Part shown: positions 15,007 to 23,626 of the stretch, piece after piece
Numbering within the stretch: position 1 is the first letter of the stretch
Layout: each line of letters opens with the position of its first letter
Source: Flagellimonas lutaonensis
GTDB lineage: Bacteria > Bacteroidota > Bacteroidia > Flavobacteriales > Flavobacteriaceae
Assembly: GCF_000963865.1 (NCBI RefSeq)
Contig: NZ_CP011071.1
Span: 62,001 to 126,000 of the forward strand
Direction of reading: 5' to 3'
Length of the DNA: 64,000 nucleotides
Notes under the pieces: model-generated
The model's input: the letters and a program-made list of their open reading frames with translations, nothing else
The model's database searches: none
Told to the model about the DNA's origin: nothing
Made by a program: the position numbers and the translations under genes

Positions 15007-17648
15007 CGCTTAAGCGTGAAATGCCCTGTAACCACACGACCCTCGGCCAATCGCAGGCGATACCAGTAGTCATCTGAGGGCATCTCCCGTCTATTAAAGG
15101 TGCCATCCCAACCTGGTCCATCATTTCGAATAATTGACAAAAGTTTCCCATACCTGTCAAAAATGGAAATTTCGGCTCCAGGAAAAAACTCTGGATTGGC
15201 CAAAGCCCATCTATCATTGATACCATCATTATTGGGGGTAAAAAATGATGTGACCCCACCGACCAATATCGTTTTCTTGATTTCGGTGCAACCATCGCTG
15301 ACCACCAAATCATATACACCAGGTAAAAGTCTGGAAAAGGTATTCGATTCTTGAAAGCTTAGTCCTCCGTCCATAGAAAACCGAACGCCATCCATATTAT
15401 CTGGTAGTTCTGTCTCAATAATTACTTCGTTGCTTGGCCTAAAATCATTTATGATAATCTTGGAAATGGTAAAAGGGGCTTCATCAATAACGGAAAAAGT
15501 TTGTAAATACGAACAACTGTCGTTGCCAAAGATCAAATCAACATTTCCGGTGCCCTGTACGCTATAAACCTGTTGTGTTGAACCATCGGGCCACAGATAG
15601 TTCTCAAAGCCATCCATACCGCGCAATACCGCTTCACCATTGCAGGCTATGACTTCTACCAATTCATCAAATACTGGCTTTTCATGAACATTTAATGTGA
15701 CATGGCCGATAAAGGCACAATCATTTCCTTGTTCAACCCTAAAGTACACCAAAAGTGGGTCAAACGGACCAAAAGTTCTTTCTTCCAAAGGTAGCTTTTC
15801 GACTTCCAAAAGCGCATTGTCTTCCGTTAAATACAGTCCGATATCATCTTGCGCAAAATCGATATAAAGTTGGTCATGAACCTCTTGCATATTTACAATA
15901 GTTGCCAAAATGCCAACTGTACCATCACATAGGTCGATATCTTTATAAAATTCTAAGTCTGTAAGCGGCTGTGCGGACAGTTCGACTTCCACAATTTCAA
16001 AACATTCCGAATTTTCAAACGCCCTAGCAAATACCACTTCACCGTCAACGGAATTTTGGTACCCAATGGGTGCAAGTATGTTTTCATTGTTGAGTGCATC
16101 TTGCAAGGTGCCAAAAAAATTGGCCGTTATATCAGCATTGCCATTGTTGAACAAGGGTATCGCTTCATTAAGGTTAAATAGGGAGATGCCATCTTCATTT
16201 CCATCAATATCGCACTGCACCAATTGCACATTTTGAATTACATCAGGCACCTCAGCTATTTCAACATACTCCAAAAAGGCACGCGTATTTCCATTCGTAT
16301 ATTCGACCGTAATGGTGACCGTATATACCCCGAAACCTGAAAAGACATGGGTGGGGTTCAAGTCGTTGGAATAATTGGAAGCTCCTGATAGGGGGTCGCC
16401 AAAATCCCAAGAAATCGAAGCAATCGTGCCATTGGATTCTGTTGTGAACTGGGTGGTATCACCCTCGCAAAAGTTTTCTATGGTGACGATGGTCTCAAAA
16501 AAAGACTGTATAAAAGGTGGTAAGCCATAAGTGGCCCCGCGGCCACCCATGTCAATGTAAAATTGTCTGAAATCACTGTCCAGTCCCTTTAAATTTGGTG
16601 TTCTGATTACAGATAAACGGTCACCCGGAATGGCATGGTATATTTTTTTGTCGATGCCTATTTGTAGTGCTCCTGCCACAAAACTGTTTATCGCCTTATT
16701 AAAACGAAACACCAAATATTCGGAGGCGGCAATATTAGGTGCATCCAAATCATATTGAACTATCTCAACCTTATCAACTACTTTTTCACCATCAAGCGAA
16801 GTGATTCCCATGCCACTAGCATACAGTTTTGATGAATTTGAAGAAAACTCTACGCCATAGTACAACCGTTCGCTACTGATCAATTGTGCATTGCTTACAA
16901 CACCCGTATCCACTTCAAAGTCAAATAGATAAAAGCTTCCGGTGTATTCTGGCTCTACAATAGTATGGGCCACGGCGAGTTTAGTACCGTCTGGTGAAAT
17001 TTTAAGGCTTCCGCGTATATTCTCAAAATCGCCTATCCAAGGGCCCGTTGTCGAAACTACAGGATTTTCAGAAACTCCCGAACCATCAACCCTATAAGCA
17101 TAGAATTGATTTCTGAAATGGGTAACCACCCAATAATAATCCCCTGAAGCATTACGAACAGCAGATACTTTTTCTGAACATTGTGCCAACAAAGTAATAT
17201 TCTTGTCAATTACATCTCCCCGACCATTGTCCTTGGCCATATCAACAACTGAATAATTGAAACCATTGGTGGTTTGCCCAAAGTTTTTGGAAAGGGCATC
17301 ATCTGGGGTAAAAACATAATAGATGTTCTTGTCAATCGGATTGGGAACGACCAAAGCAGATTGGGTGGTTGAAAAACTACCGCCCAATTCGGTGCCACTG
17401 GGCATTACTTGGTGCGAGCGGTTCCAAACGGTTTTGCCATCGGTATAGAATAATAAATTTCCGTTTGAATCGGAAAAGGCTTCGCACCCTTCCACTGTGT
17501 TTATCTGGCCATCCAAAAGTGGCACTGGAGTGCCAGAATTGAAATCAAGTCCGGCATTTTGGCCGAAATACCAATTGGCAGCCTCTCTTTGAGCACTCAA
17601 ATTTGCCGAAACCAGAATAATAATAATGGTGGTTATAAGTATTCGCAT
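15003..17648 (-). CDS. Secreted PKD protein with type IX secretion (type B) sorting domain
   Basis: An 881-residue exported protein. The signal peptide (residues 1-20, ending NLSAQ) is followed by a beta-propeller-like half typical of flavobacterial proteins starting REAANWYFGQNAGLDF. A PKD domain follows (about 405-470; ASISWDFGDP, NPTHVFSGFGVYTVTITV), then further immunoglobulin-like segments. The C-terminal 85 residues (SFFTPNNDGINDRWAL, ISIFDRYGKLL, WDGTFNRREMPSDDYWYRL) are the gliding-motility-associated type B sorting domain that directs T9SS export to the surface. It probably acts in adhesion or gliding; the ligand is unknown. Confidence 0.92.
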   Translation of the reverse strand: MRILITTIIIILVSANLSAQREAANWYFGQNAGLDFNSGTPVPLLDGQINTVEGCEAFSDSNGNLLFYTDGKTVWNRSHQVMPSGTELGGSFSTTQSALVVPNPIDKNIYYVFTPDDALSKNFGQTTNGFNYSVVDMAKDNGRGDVIDKNITLLAQCSEKVSAVRNASGDYYWVVTHFRNQFYAYRVDGSGVSENPVVSTTGPWIGDFENIRGSLKISPDGTKLAVAHTIVEPEYTGSFYLFDFEVDTGVVSNAQLISSERLYYGVEFSSNSSKLYASGMGITSLDGEKVVDKVEIVQYDLDAPNIAASEYLVFRFNKAINSFVAGALQIGIDKKIYHAIPGDRLSVIRTPNLKGLDSDFRQFYIDMGGRGATYGLPPFIQSFFETIVTIENFCEGDTTQFTTESNGTIASISWDFGDPLSGASNYSNDLNPTHVFSGFGVYTVTITVEYTNGNTRAFLEYVEIAEVPDVIQNVQLVQCDIDGNEDGISLFNLNEAIPLFNNGNADITANFFGTLQDALNNENILAPIGYQNSVDGEVVFARAFENSECFEIVEVELSAQPLTDLEFYKDIDLCDGTVGILATIVNMQEVHDQLYIDFAQDDIGLYLTEDNALLEVEKLPLEERTFGPFDPLLVYFRVEQGNDCAFIGHVTLNVHEKPVFDELVEVIACNGEAVLRGMDGFENYLWPDGSTQQVYSVQGTGNVDLIFGNDSCSYLQTFSVIDEAPFTISKIIINDFRPSNEVIIETELPDNMDGVRFSMDGGLSFQESNTFSRLLPGVYDLVVSDGCTEIKKTILVGGVTSFFTPNNDGINDRWALANPEFFPGAEISIFDRYGKLLSIIRNDGPGWDGTFNRREMPSDDYWYRLRLAEGRVVTGHFTLKR

Positions 17649-17765
17649 TGCCAGACAACTTACTAAAAATTAAATGAATTCCTCAAAGTAATAGGTGCAT
17701 GGATTCCTTTTTTGGGAAAAGTGCAATATTCTTTTCTGTTTATAAGTTATTACGTGAAACTACCT

Positions 17766-17773
17766 TAATTTTG
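17766..17773 (+). promoter_or_regulatory. -7 box TAATTTTG of the phosphoglucomutase operon
   Basis: TAATTTTG fits TAnnTTTG and lies 25 nt before the ATG at 17799, in the gap divergent from the T9SS gene. Confidence 0.5.
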
Positions 17774-17798
17774 GAAAAGCAATAAAAATTTGTGTTAT

Positions 17799-19511
17799 AT
17801 GCAAGACATCCTAAAGACTGCACAATCTTGGCTGTCCGATTTTTTCGAGCCAAAAGTGAAGCAAGAGGTACAGCATTTAATCGATAACGACCAAGAAGAA
17901 CTCAAAGAGCGTTTCTATAAAAATTTGGAATTCGGCACCGGTGGTATGCGCGGTATTATGGGCGTTGGCACCAACCGGATCAATAAATATACCTTGGGCA
18001 AAAACACCCAAGGACTCAGCAATTATCTGAAAAAACAATATCCCAACGAAGAATTAAAGGTCGTCATTGCCTATGATTGCCGGCATAATAGCGATACGCT
18101 GGCCAGAACCGTGGCCGAAGTATTCTCCGCAAATGGCATCAAAGTCTTTTTGTTTTCTGAACTGCGCACCACGCCAGAGCTTTCATTTTCAGTACGCTAC
18201 CTTGGCTGCCATGCCGGTATTGTGCTCACGGCATCGCACAATCCGCCCGAGTACAACGGGTATAAGGTGTATTGGACCGATGGTGGACAAATAGTGCCCC
18301 CACAAGATGGGGAAATCATCGATGAAATAAATGCCATCAATTTTGAGGATGTCAATTTTAAGGCGAACAACGAGCTAATCGAGCTGATCGATAAGGAAGT
18401 CGACGAGGCCTTTTTTGAGGCCTCTGTGAAAAACGGAAGCTTTGGTGCAGAGGGAAAAGATGATTTTAAAATAGTTTTCACCTCCATTCACGGCACCTCT
18501 ATCACCGCCATTCCCGAGGTTTTAAAGCGTGCCGGCTATAAAAACGTGACCATTATTGAAGAACAGGCAACGCCCGACGGTAATTTTCCAACAGTTGAAT
18601 CACCCAACCCTGAAGAGCCCGAGGCGTTGCAAATGGCCCTTGAAAGAGCTGAGGAGATAGGTGCGGACATGGTAGTGGGCACCGATCCCGATAGTGACCG
18701 CCTGGGCATTGCCGTGCGCAACCTAGAGGGGGCACTCGAATTGCTCAATGGCAACCAGACCATGGTGCTGATGACCAAGTTTTTACTTGACCAATACCAA
18801 AAGAAGGGCTTTAAGGGCAACGAATTTGTGGCCACCACCATTGTTTCAACCCCTATGGTCAAAAAAGTGGCCGAAGGGTACGCAGTTGAATGTAAAACCT
18901 CGCTAACCGGTTTCAAATGGATTGGAAAGATGATCAAAGACTTTCCGGATTCGCACTTTATCGGAGGTGGGGAAGAGAGTTTTGGCTATATGGTAGGCGA
19001 CTTTGTCAGAGACAAAGATGCCGTGACCTCTACCCTATTGGCCTGTGAAATTGCCAGTCAGGCCAAGGCCAACGGCAGTTCTTTCTTCAAAGAATTGATC
19101 AATTGCTATGTACAGTTCGGGTTTTATAAAGAAAAGCTTATATCGCTCACCAAAAAGGGCATAAGCGGGGCGGAAGAAATCAAGCAAATGCTGAAAGAGT
19201 TCAAAGAAAACCCCGTGCAATCGGTGCAGGGTTCGCCCGTAGTGTGGGTCGAAGACTACAACACTTCCATCGCCAAAAATGTTCAAACCGGTGAGGAAAA
19301 AGTGCTGCACCTGCCCAAATCGAACGTGCTCATATACGAGACCGCCGATGGCACCCGTGTGGCCGCCAGACCCAGTGGCACCGAACCAAAAGTTAAGTTT
19401 TACATCACCACCAACGCCAAATTGGAGAAGGCCGCGGATTATAAAATGGTAAATTCGCAACTGGATGCCAAAATAGCTGGCATTATTGCCGAACTGAATC
19501 TGGGCCAATGA
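17799..19511 (+). CDS. Phosphoglucomutase/phosphomannomutase family protein
   Basis: Interconverts hexose 1- and 6-phosphates in the cytoplasm, feeding sugar nucleotide and polysaccharide synthesis. The 570-residue length fits the larger PgcA-type alpha-D-phosphohexomutases. Active-site elements are GTGGMRG near the N-terminus, the phosphoserine loop LTASHNPPEYNG (Ser about 146), the Mg-binding loop GTDPDSDRLG (about 297), the sugar-binding loop GGEESFGY (about 390) and the phosphate-binding loop ARPSGTEPKVKFY (about 528). The open frame begins at a TTG (17790), but ATG 17799 (MQDILKTAQ) is the natural start. The stop overlaps the ABC exporter start by 4 bp, so the two are translationally coupled. 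Confidence 0.95.
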   Translation: MQDILKTAQSWLSDFFEPKVKQEVQHLIDNDQEELKERFYKNLEFGTGGMRGIMGVGTNRINKYTLGKNTQGLSNYLKKQYPNEELKVVIAYDCRHNSDTLARTVAEVFSANGIKVFLFSELRTTPELSFSVRYLGCHAGIVLTASHNPPEYNGYKVYWTDGGQIVPPQDGEIIDEINAINFEDVNFKANNELIELIDKEVDEAFFEASVKNGSFGAEGKDDFKIVFTSIHGTSITAIPEVLKRAGYKNVTIIEEQATPDGNFPTVESPNPEEPEALQMALERAEEIGADMVVGTDPDSDRLGIAVRNLEGALELLNGNQTMVLMTKFLLDQYQKKGFKGNEFVATTIVSTPMVKKVAEGYAVECKTSLTGFKWIGKMIKDFPDSHFIGGGEESFGYMVGDFVRDKDAVTSTLLACEIASQAKANGSSFFKELINCYVQFGFYKEKLISLTKKGISGAEEIKQMLKEFKENPVQSVQGSPVVWVEDYNTSIAKNVQTGEEKVLHLPKSNVLIYETADGTRVAARPSGTEPKVKFYITTNAKLEKAADYKMVNSQLDAKIAGIIAELNLGQ

Positions 19512-21331
19512 ACTATTTCAAGAAAATTCTCCGTTTCGCGGGCCCGTACCGCAAATACGGTTTTCTGAACATCTTTTTCAATATTCTGTATGCGCTGTTC
19601 AGTGCCCTGTCGTTCGCAGCCCTCATGCCCATGCTCAATGTCCTTTTTGGCAAAACGGAAAAACTGATGCAGCCACCTGTTTACCAAGGCCTAGGTAAGC
19701 TTGAGGAATATTTCACCGATTACATGAACTATCAAATCACCCAATATGGGGGCGACAACCCCATGAACGGCCTCGTGATCGCTGTGGTTCTTGTGCTGGT
19801 CCTTTTCTTTCTTAAGAATGTCTTTAACTATCTGGCAATGTACTTTATCACCTTTTTGCGCAACGGGGTGCTAAAAGACATTCGAAACAAGATGTACGAA
19901 AAAATCGTGAACCTGCCCGTTTCGTACTTCACCGAAAAAAGAAAGGGCGATGTGATTGCCCGCATCACTTCAGATGTTCTTGAAATCCAACACTCTTTCC
20001 TTTCGGTTTTGGAACTTATCGTAAGAGAGCCCCTCACCATCTTGTTCACCATTGTCGTCATGTTTTTGCTAAGTGCAAAACTGACCCTCTTCGTATTCAT
20101 TTTTATGCCCATAGCGGGAATGATCATTTCGCGTATCGGAAAATCGCTGAAAAGAAAATCAGACCGTGTGCAGAAAGAACAGGGCGAGTTCTTATCGATT
20201 GTAGAAGAGACTTTGGGCGGACTGCGTGTAATAAAGGCCTTCAATGCCGAATCCCGATTCATAAAAACCTTCAAAAATTCCACAGATCGGTTCTTTAGAT
20301 TTTCGAACACGCTGCTGAACCGGCAGAATCTGGCTTCACCCACTGGTGAATTTCTGGGTATCTTGGTCATAGGCGTTCTGCTCTGGTTCGGGGGGCGCAT
20401 GGTACTGATAGAGCAAACGCTCGATGCCGCTGCCTTTATCACCTACATGGGCCTCGCGTACAACATTTTGACACCTGCCAAGGCCATCAGCAAGGCTTCC
20501 TATGGTGTGCGCAAGGGCAATGCAGCCGCAGAAAGGGTCTTGTCGATATTGGAAAGTGAAAACCCCATAAAAGATAGAAAAGATGCTGTATCGCTTTCTG
20601 AATTCAATCATCAAATTGAGTTGAAGGATGTCGGTTTTAAGTATGAGGACGAGTACGTGCTCAAGAACTTTAACCTGACCGTACCCAAAGGGCACACGGT
20701 GGCACTGGTTGGCCAATCAGGAAGCGGAAAAAGTACCATCGCCAATCTTGTTGCCCGATTCTACGATGTCAACGAGGGGGCCATTTTGTTTGACGGACAT
20801 GACATAAGGGGTGTGACAAAAAAATCGCTCCGCAATCTCATCGGTCTGGTCACACAAGATTCCATACTCTTCAACGACACCGTACGCAACAATATTTCCC
20901 TTGGAAAAGAGGATGCGTCGCAAGAAGAGATCATAGAGGCCGCAAAAGTGGCCAACGCCCACGATTTTATCATGCAACTGCCCAACGGCTACGATACCAA
21001 TATCGGCGATGGTGGCAACAAACTCAGTGGCGGACAGAAACAACGCCTGTCCATTGCCCGTGCGGTACTAAAAAACCCGCCCATCATGATCTTGGACGAG
21101 GCCACATCGGCCCTTGATACCGAGAGCGAGCGTTTGGTGCAAGATGCGCTTGAGAAAATGATGGAAAATAGAACCTCTTTGGTCATAGCCCACCGCTTGT
21201 CTACCATACAAAACGCCAATTCGATTGTAGTGCTGAAAAGGGGCAAGATCGTTGAACAGGGCACCCACGAAGAGTTGATGAAATCAAAGAAAGGCTACAA
21301 AAAACTGGTGGAGATGCAAACGTTGGGCTAG
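19508..21331 (+). CDS. ABC exporter half-transporter, MsbA-like
   Basis: A 607-residue permease-ATPase fusion that exports lipids or other amphiphiles across the inner membrane as a homodimer. The N-terminal part (about 1-330) has six hydrophobic helices. The nucleotide-binding domain carries Walker A GQSGSGKST (about 401), a Q-loop in LVTQDSILF, the signature LSGGQKQR (about 506), Walker B IMILDEATSALD (about 527) and the H-loop IAHRLST. It starts within the stop of the phosphoglucomutase gene (ATGA), which is good evidence for an operon. The MsbA-type substrate is inferred from family membership only. Confidence 0.92.
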   Translation: MNYFKKILRFAGPYRKYGFLNIFFNILYALFSALSFAALMPMLNVLFGKTEKLMQPPVYQGLGKLEEYFTDYMNYQITQYGGDNPMNGLVIAVVLVLVLFFLKNVFNYLAMYFITFLRNGVLKDIRNKMYEKIVNLPVSYFTEKRKGDVIARITSDVLEIQHSFLSVLELIVREPLTILFTIVVMFLLSAKLTLFVFIFMPIAGMIISRIGKSLKRKSDRVQKEQGEFLSIVEETLGGLRVIKAFNAESRFIKTFKNSTDRFFRFSNTLLNRQNLASPTGEFLGILVIGVLLWFGGRMVLIEQTLDAAAFITYMGLAYNILTPAKAISKASYGVRKGNAAAERVLSILESENPIKDRKDAVSLSEFNHQIELKDVGFKYEDEYVLKNFNLTVPKGHTVALVGQSGSGKSTIANLVARFYDVNEGAILFDGHDIRGVTKKSLRNLIGLVTQDSILFNDTVRNNISLGKEDASQEEIIEAAKVANAHDFIMQLPNGYDTNIGDGGNKLSGGQKQRLSIARAVLKNPPIMILDEATSALDTESERLVQDALEKMMENRTSLVIAHRLSTIQNANSIVVLKRGKIVEQGTHEELMKSKKGYKKLVEMQTLG

Positions 21332-21436
21332 TCTAATTCATTGTTGCATCTCAAAAAAAAACGTTTACTTTTCTTCTAAACCTCGTTTGCCGGTTATATA
21401 AAGCCGTTTGAACAATCATATTAAACCTTTCCGCGT

Positions 21437-21444
21437 TATCTTAG
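21437..21444 (+). promoter_or_regulatory. -7-like box TATCTTAG just before the sigma factor start
   Basis: TATCTTAG resembles TAnnTTTG and ends 6 nt before the TTG start codon at 21451. If used, transcription would begin at or next to the start codon and give a leaderless message. Confidence 0.35.
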
Positions 21445-21450
21445 TCATAA

Positions 21451-22011
21451 TTGCAAACGCAGCCCCTTTTGATTGCCGAAGAAACCTTGTTAGCACAGCT
21501 CAAAGACGAAGACCGTCGATCTAAGGCCTTTGAGGTATTGGTCAACACCTACAAAGAAAGGCTGTATTGGCACATTCGCCGTATTGTGCTCAACCACGAC
21601 GACACCGACGATGTGCTGCAGAACACGTTTATAAAGATTTACAGGAATATTGATGGATTTAAGGGAGAGAGCAAGCTGTACTCTTGGATGTACCGCATCG
21701 CCACCAATGAAAGCCTTACCTTTTTAAAGCAAAAATCAAAAAAATCAGGTATCACCAATGAAGCGTTGCAAGAGTCGTTGGTCGAAAACCTACAATCCGA
21801 TGTGTATTTTGAGGGAGATGAGATACAGTTAAAACTGCAAAAGGCCTTGGCCACCCTTCCCGAAAAGCAGAAGCTGATCTTCAACATGAAATATTTTCAA
21901 GAAATGAAATACGAAGAAATATCAGAGATATTGGAGACCTCGGTCGGCGGTCTAAAGGCTTCATACCATTTGGCAGTAAAAAAAATAGAGGCGTATCTTA
22001 GGGAAGATTAA
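21451..22011 (+). CDS. ECF-type RNA polymerase sigma factor
   Basis: A 186-residue group 4 sigma factor that directs RNA polymerase to a small regulon. Region 2 is KERLYWHIRRIVLNHDDTDDVLQNTFIKIYRNI (about 31-63). Region 4 is LPEKQKLIFNMKYFQEMKYEEISEILETS with helix-turn-helix residues GGLKASYHLAVKKI (about 131-181). The start is a TTG (21451); no ATG exists near the N-terminus before region 2, so this start is favoured. It is followed 33 nt later by a single-pass membrane protein and then a secreted sensor-like protein, the usual flavobacterial ECF cassette. The inducing signal is unknown. Confidence 0.92.
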   Translation: MQTQPLLIAEETLLAQLKDEDRRSKAFEVLVNTYKERLYWHIRRIVLNHDDTDDVLQNTFIKIYRNIDGFKGESKLYSWMYRIATNESLTFLKQKSKKSGITNEALQESLVENLQSDVYFEGDEIQLKLQKALATLPEKQKLIFNMKYFQEMKYEEISEILETSVGGLKASYHLAVKKIEAYLRED

Positions 22012-22044
22012 ACCTTTTACTGATTTTGTAGTCATAACAGAGCA

Positions 22045-22581
22045 ATGAAAGAGAAACCAAAACGTACATTCAAAACCCCGGAGGGCTACTTTGAAAACTT
22101 CAATGAGCGATTGCTTGACCGAATGGCCAAGGAAGAATCGATTATTCCCAAGGAAGATGGTTTTACTGTGCCCGAAGGGTATTTTGAAAAGCTTCCCGAA
22201 AAAATCAATGCTAGGCTCAGTGACGATGACAATAAAGTGGTACGGTTAAACCCTTCGAACAGCCATCCGAACAAAAAATTCTATTACATCGCCGCCGCTA
22301 TTGCAGCCATAGTGGTATTGGCCCTCACACTTAAACCAGAGCAAGGACAAGAAATCGATTTCAACGATTTGGCCAGCAACGACATTATCGAATATCTTGA
22401 AAACAACGACCTCGGGCTATCGACCTACGAAATCGCAGAAGCGCTACCCATTGACAATATGGCTATAACCGATGGCACCGAAATGCCCTTGGAAGAAGAA
22501 AATATTTTGCAATACCTCGATGAGAACATAGATATGGAAGATGTCGAAGAACTAAACCTAGATTACGATGATTTTGAATAA
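22045..22581 (+). CDS. Single-pass membrane protein of the ECF cassette (anti-sigma candidate)
   Basis: A 178-residue protein with one transmembrane helix (about residues 79-97). The N-terminal part has a clear tandem repeat: FKTPEGYFENFNERLLDRM and FTVPEGYFEKLPEKINARL, each about 30 residues apart. The C-terminal half is strongly acidic (ENILQYLDENIDMEDVEELNLDYDDFE). Position directly after the sigma gene and the membrane topology suggest it binds the sigma factor through the N-terminal repeats; no zinc motif of classical anti-sigma factors is present. The role is inferred from context. It overlaps the next gene by 14 bp. Confidence 0.8.
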   Translation: MKEKPKRTFKTPEGYFENFNERLLDRMAKEESIIPKEDGFTVPEGYFEKLPEKINARLSDDDNKVVRLNPSNSHPNKKFYYIAAAIAAIVVLALTLKPEQGQEIDFNDLASNDIIEYLENNDLGLSTYEIAEALPIDNMAITDGTEMPLEEENILQYLDENIDMEDVEELNLDYDDFE

Positions 22582-23011
22582 AAAGTTTATTTGGATACCG
22601 ATATTGCTCATGGCCGTTTTCGTGCAGGCACAAGACAATGCCAGAGATAAGGTGAAGACATATAAAGTGGCTTTTTTGACCGAACGCTTAGATTTGAGCA
22701 GCCAAGAGGCCCAGTTGTTCTGGCCCATCTATAACGAGCATGAAGAACGTATGGAGGCGTTTCGCCAGAAAGAACGCCGCCAAATGGCCAGCCGTTGGAT
22801 GGATGCCTCTGAACTCTCTGCACAAGAGGCCGATAAGTTGCTGGATGAACTGATGGCTCTTCAAACAGAAAAGTTGGAAGCAAACAAGCAATACCTCAAC
22901 AAGGTACGAAAGGTACTTTCGGCCAAGAAGACCCTGCTGCTGATAAAGGCAGAAGAAGACTTTAAAAAACGTTTGCTGCAGCAGTTTCGAAAAAGACGGG
23001 GCGGGCGTTAA
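22568..23011 (+). CDS. Periplasmic sensor-like protein of the ECF cassette (Spy/CpxP-like)
   Basis: A 147-residue exported protein with a signal peptide (residues 1-21, ending FVQAQ) and an all-helical, highly charged mature part. The pattern resembles the Spy/CpxP group: FLTERLDLSSQEAQLFWPIYNEHEERM is like the LTxxQ repeat, followed by a long coiled helix LLDELMALQTEKLEANKQYL. Databases often call such proteins sensors of ECF-type sigma factors. Its start lies 14 bp inside the upstream gene, so translation is coupled. A role in sensing envelope stress for the sigma factor is inference from neighbourhood. Confidence 0.8.
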   Translation: MILNKKFIWIPILLMAVFVQAQDNARDKVKTYKVAFLTERLDLSSQEAQLFWPIYNEHEERMEAFRQKERRQMASRWMDASELSAQEADKLLDELMALQTEKLEANKQYLNKVRKVLSAKKTLLLIKAEEDFKKRLLQQFRKRRGGR

Positions 23012-23034
23012 TTTCACAATTCGACCAAAAGCAT

Positions 23035-23061
23035 AAAAAAGGGTCAAAACGGCCCTTTTTT
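23035..23061 (+). terminator. Terminator after the ECF cassette
   Basis: AAAAAAGGG and CCCTTTTTT pair around a 9-nt loop, just past the stop of the sensor-like gene. The GC part is short but the T-run is strong. Confidence 0.7.
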
Positions 23062-23119
23062 CATTAAACCTTGCCCATTTTTCATTGTCAAACACATAGA
23101 AACCCAAAATACCAAGATT

Positions 23120-23470
23120 ATGAAATCGATAAAAATCATGTTATTGGCGCTTGCATTTTTAGGAACATTGGTTACCGTAGAAGCACAAAGAACAGTGGTT
23201 CGTGTGTACCCGAAATACGGCACTGTGGTGACCACCATTAAAAAACCAAGGGTGGTCGTACACAATAAAACAAACTTTTATTTTGCAGATGGGGTATGGT
23301 ACAAACCCAAAGGCAATAAGTTTGTGGTATGTGCCGCCCCAGTGGGTATCAAAGTACGGCACTTACCGAGGGGCCGTAAAGTTGTACGCATCAATGGTAG
23401 AAAATTTTATAAGTATAAAGGTGTATGGTATAAGAAATCAGGTCGACACTACGTAGTGGTCACCGTATGA
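23120..23470 (+). CDS. Small secreted protein with two GVWYK repeats (DUF6515-like)
   Basis: A 116-residue exported basic protein. The signal peptide (residues 1-22, ending TVEAQ) is followed by a mature part containing two copies of a motif: FYFADGVWYKPKGNKFVV (about 53-70) and KFYKYKGVWYKKSGRHYVV (about 96-114). Between them is PVGIKVRHLPRGRKVVRINGR. This pattern is found in small Bacteroidota proteins annotated as DUF6515; the role is unknown. The mature part is very rich in Lys, Arg, Val and Tyr, so binding to an anionic polymer is possible. It has its own terminator and sits 108 nt after the ECF cassette. Confidence 0.8.
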   Translation: MKSIKIMLLALAFLGTLVTVEAQRTVVRVYPKYGTVVTTIKKPRVVVHNKTNFYFADGVWYKPKGNKFVVCAAPVGIKVRHLPRGRKVVRINGRKFYKYKGVWYKKSGRHYVVVTV

Positions 23471-23502
23471 ACTTTAGTTTGTTTGGATAGTTGTTAGTCA
23501 TT

Positions 23503-23528
23503 AAAGGGCGGCGTTTGCCGCCTTTTTT
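23503..23528 (+). terminator. Terminator after the small secreted protein gene
   Basis: GGCGGC, loop GTTT, GCCGCC, then TTTTTT (23507-23528), with AAA on the 5' side; a textbook intrinsic terminator. Confidence 0.9.
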
Positions 23529-23626
23529 AATGCCGAGGTCAATAACAAGAACCTATAAACTGCTCGCCCTTGTCAAAAGGGGCTCGATTGGTTTCAGGTG
23601 GAGGGTACTCGGTTTTTATAATACCC

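Noticed and set aside
20336-21268. Long antisense open frames within the ABC exporter gene
   Set aside because: The sense frame carries all Walker and signature motifs; the antisense frames are codon-usage shadows without family resemblance. The same holds for antisense frames in carB, purL and the last two genes.
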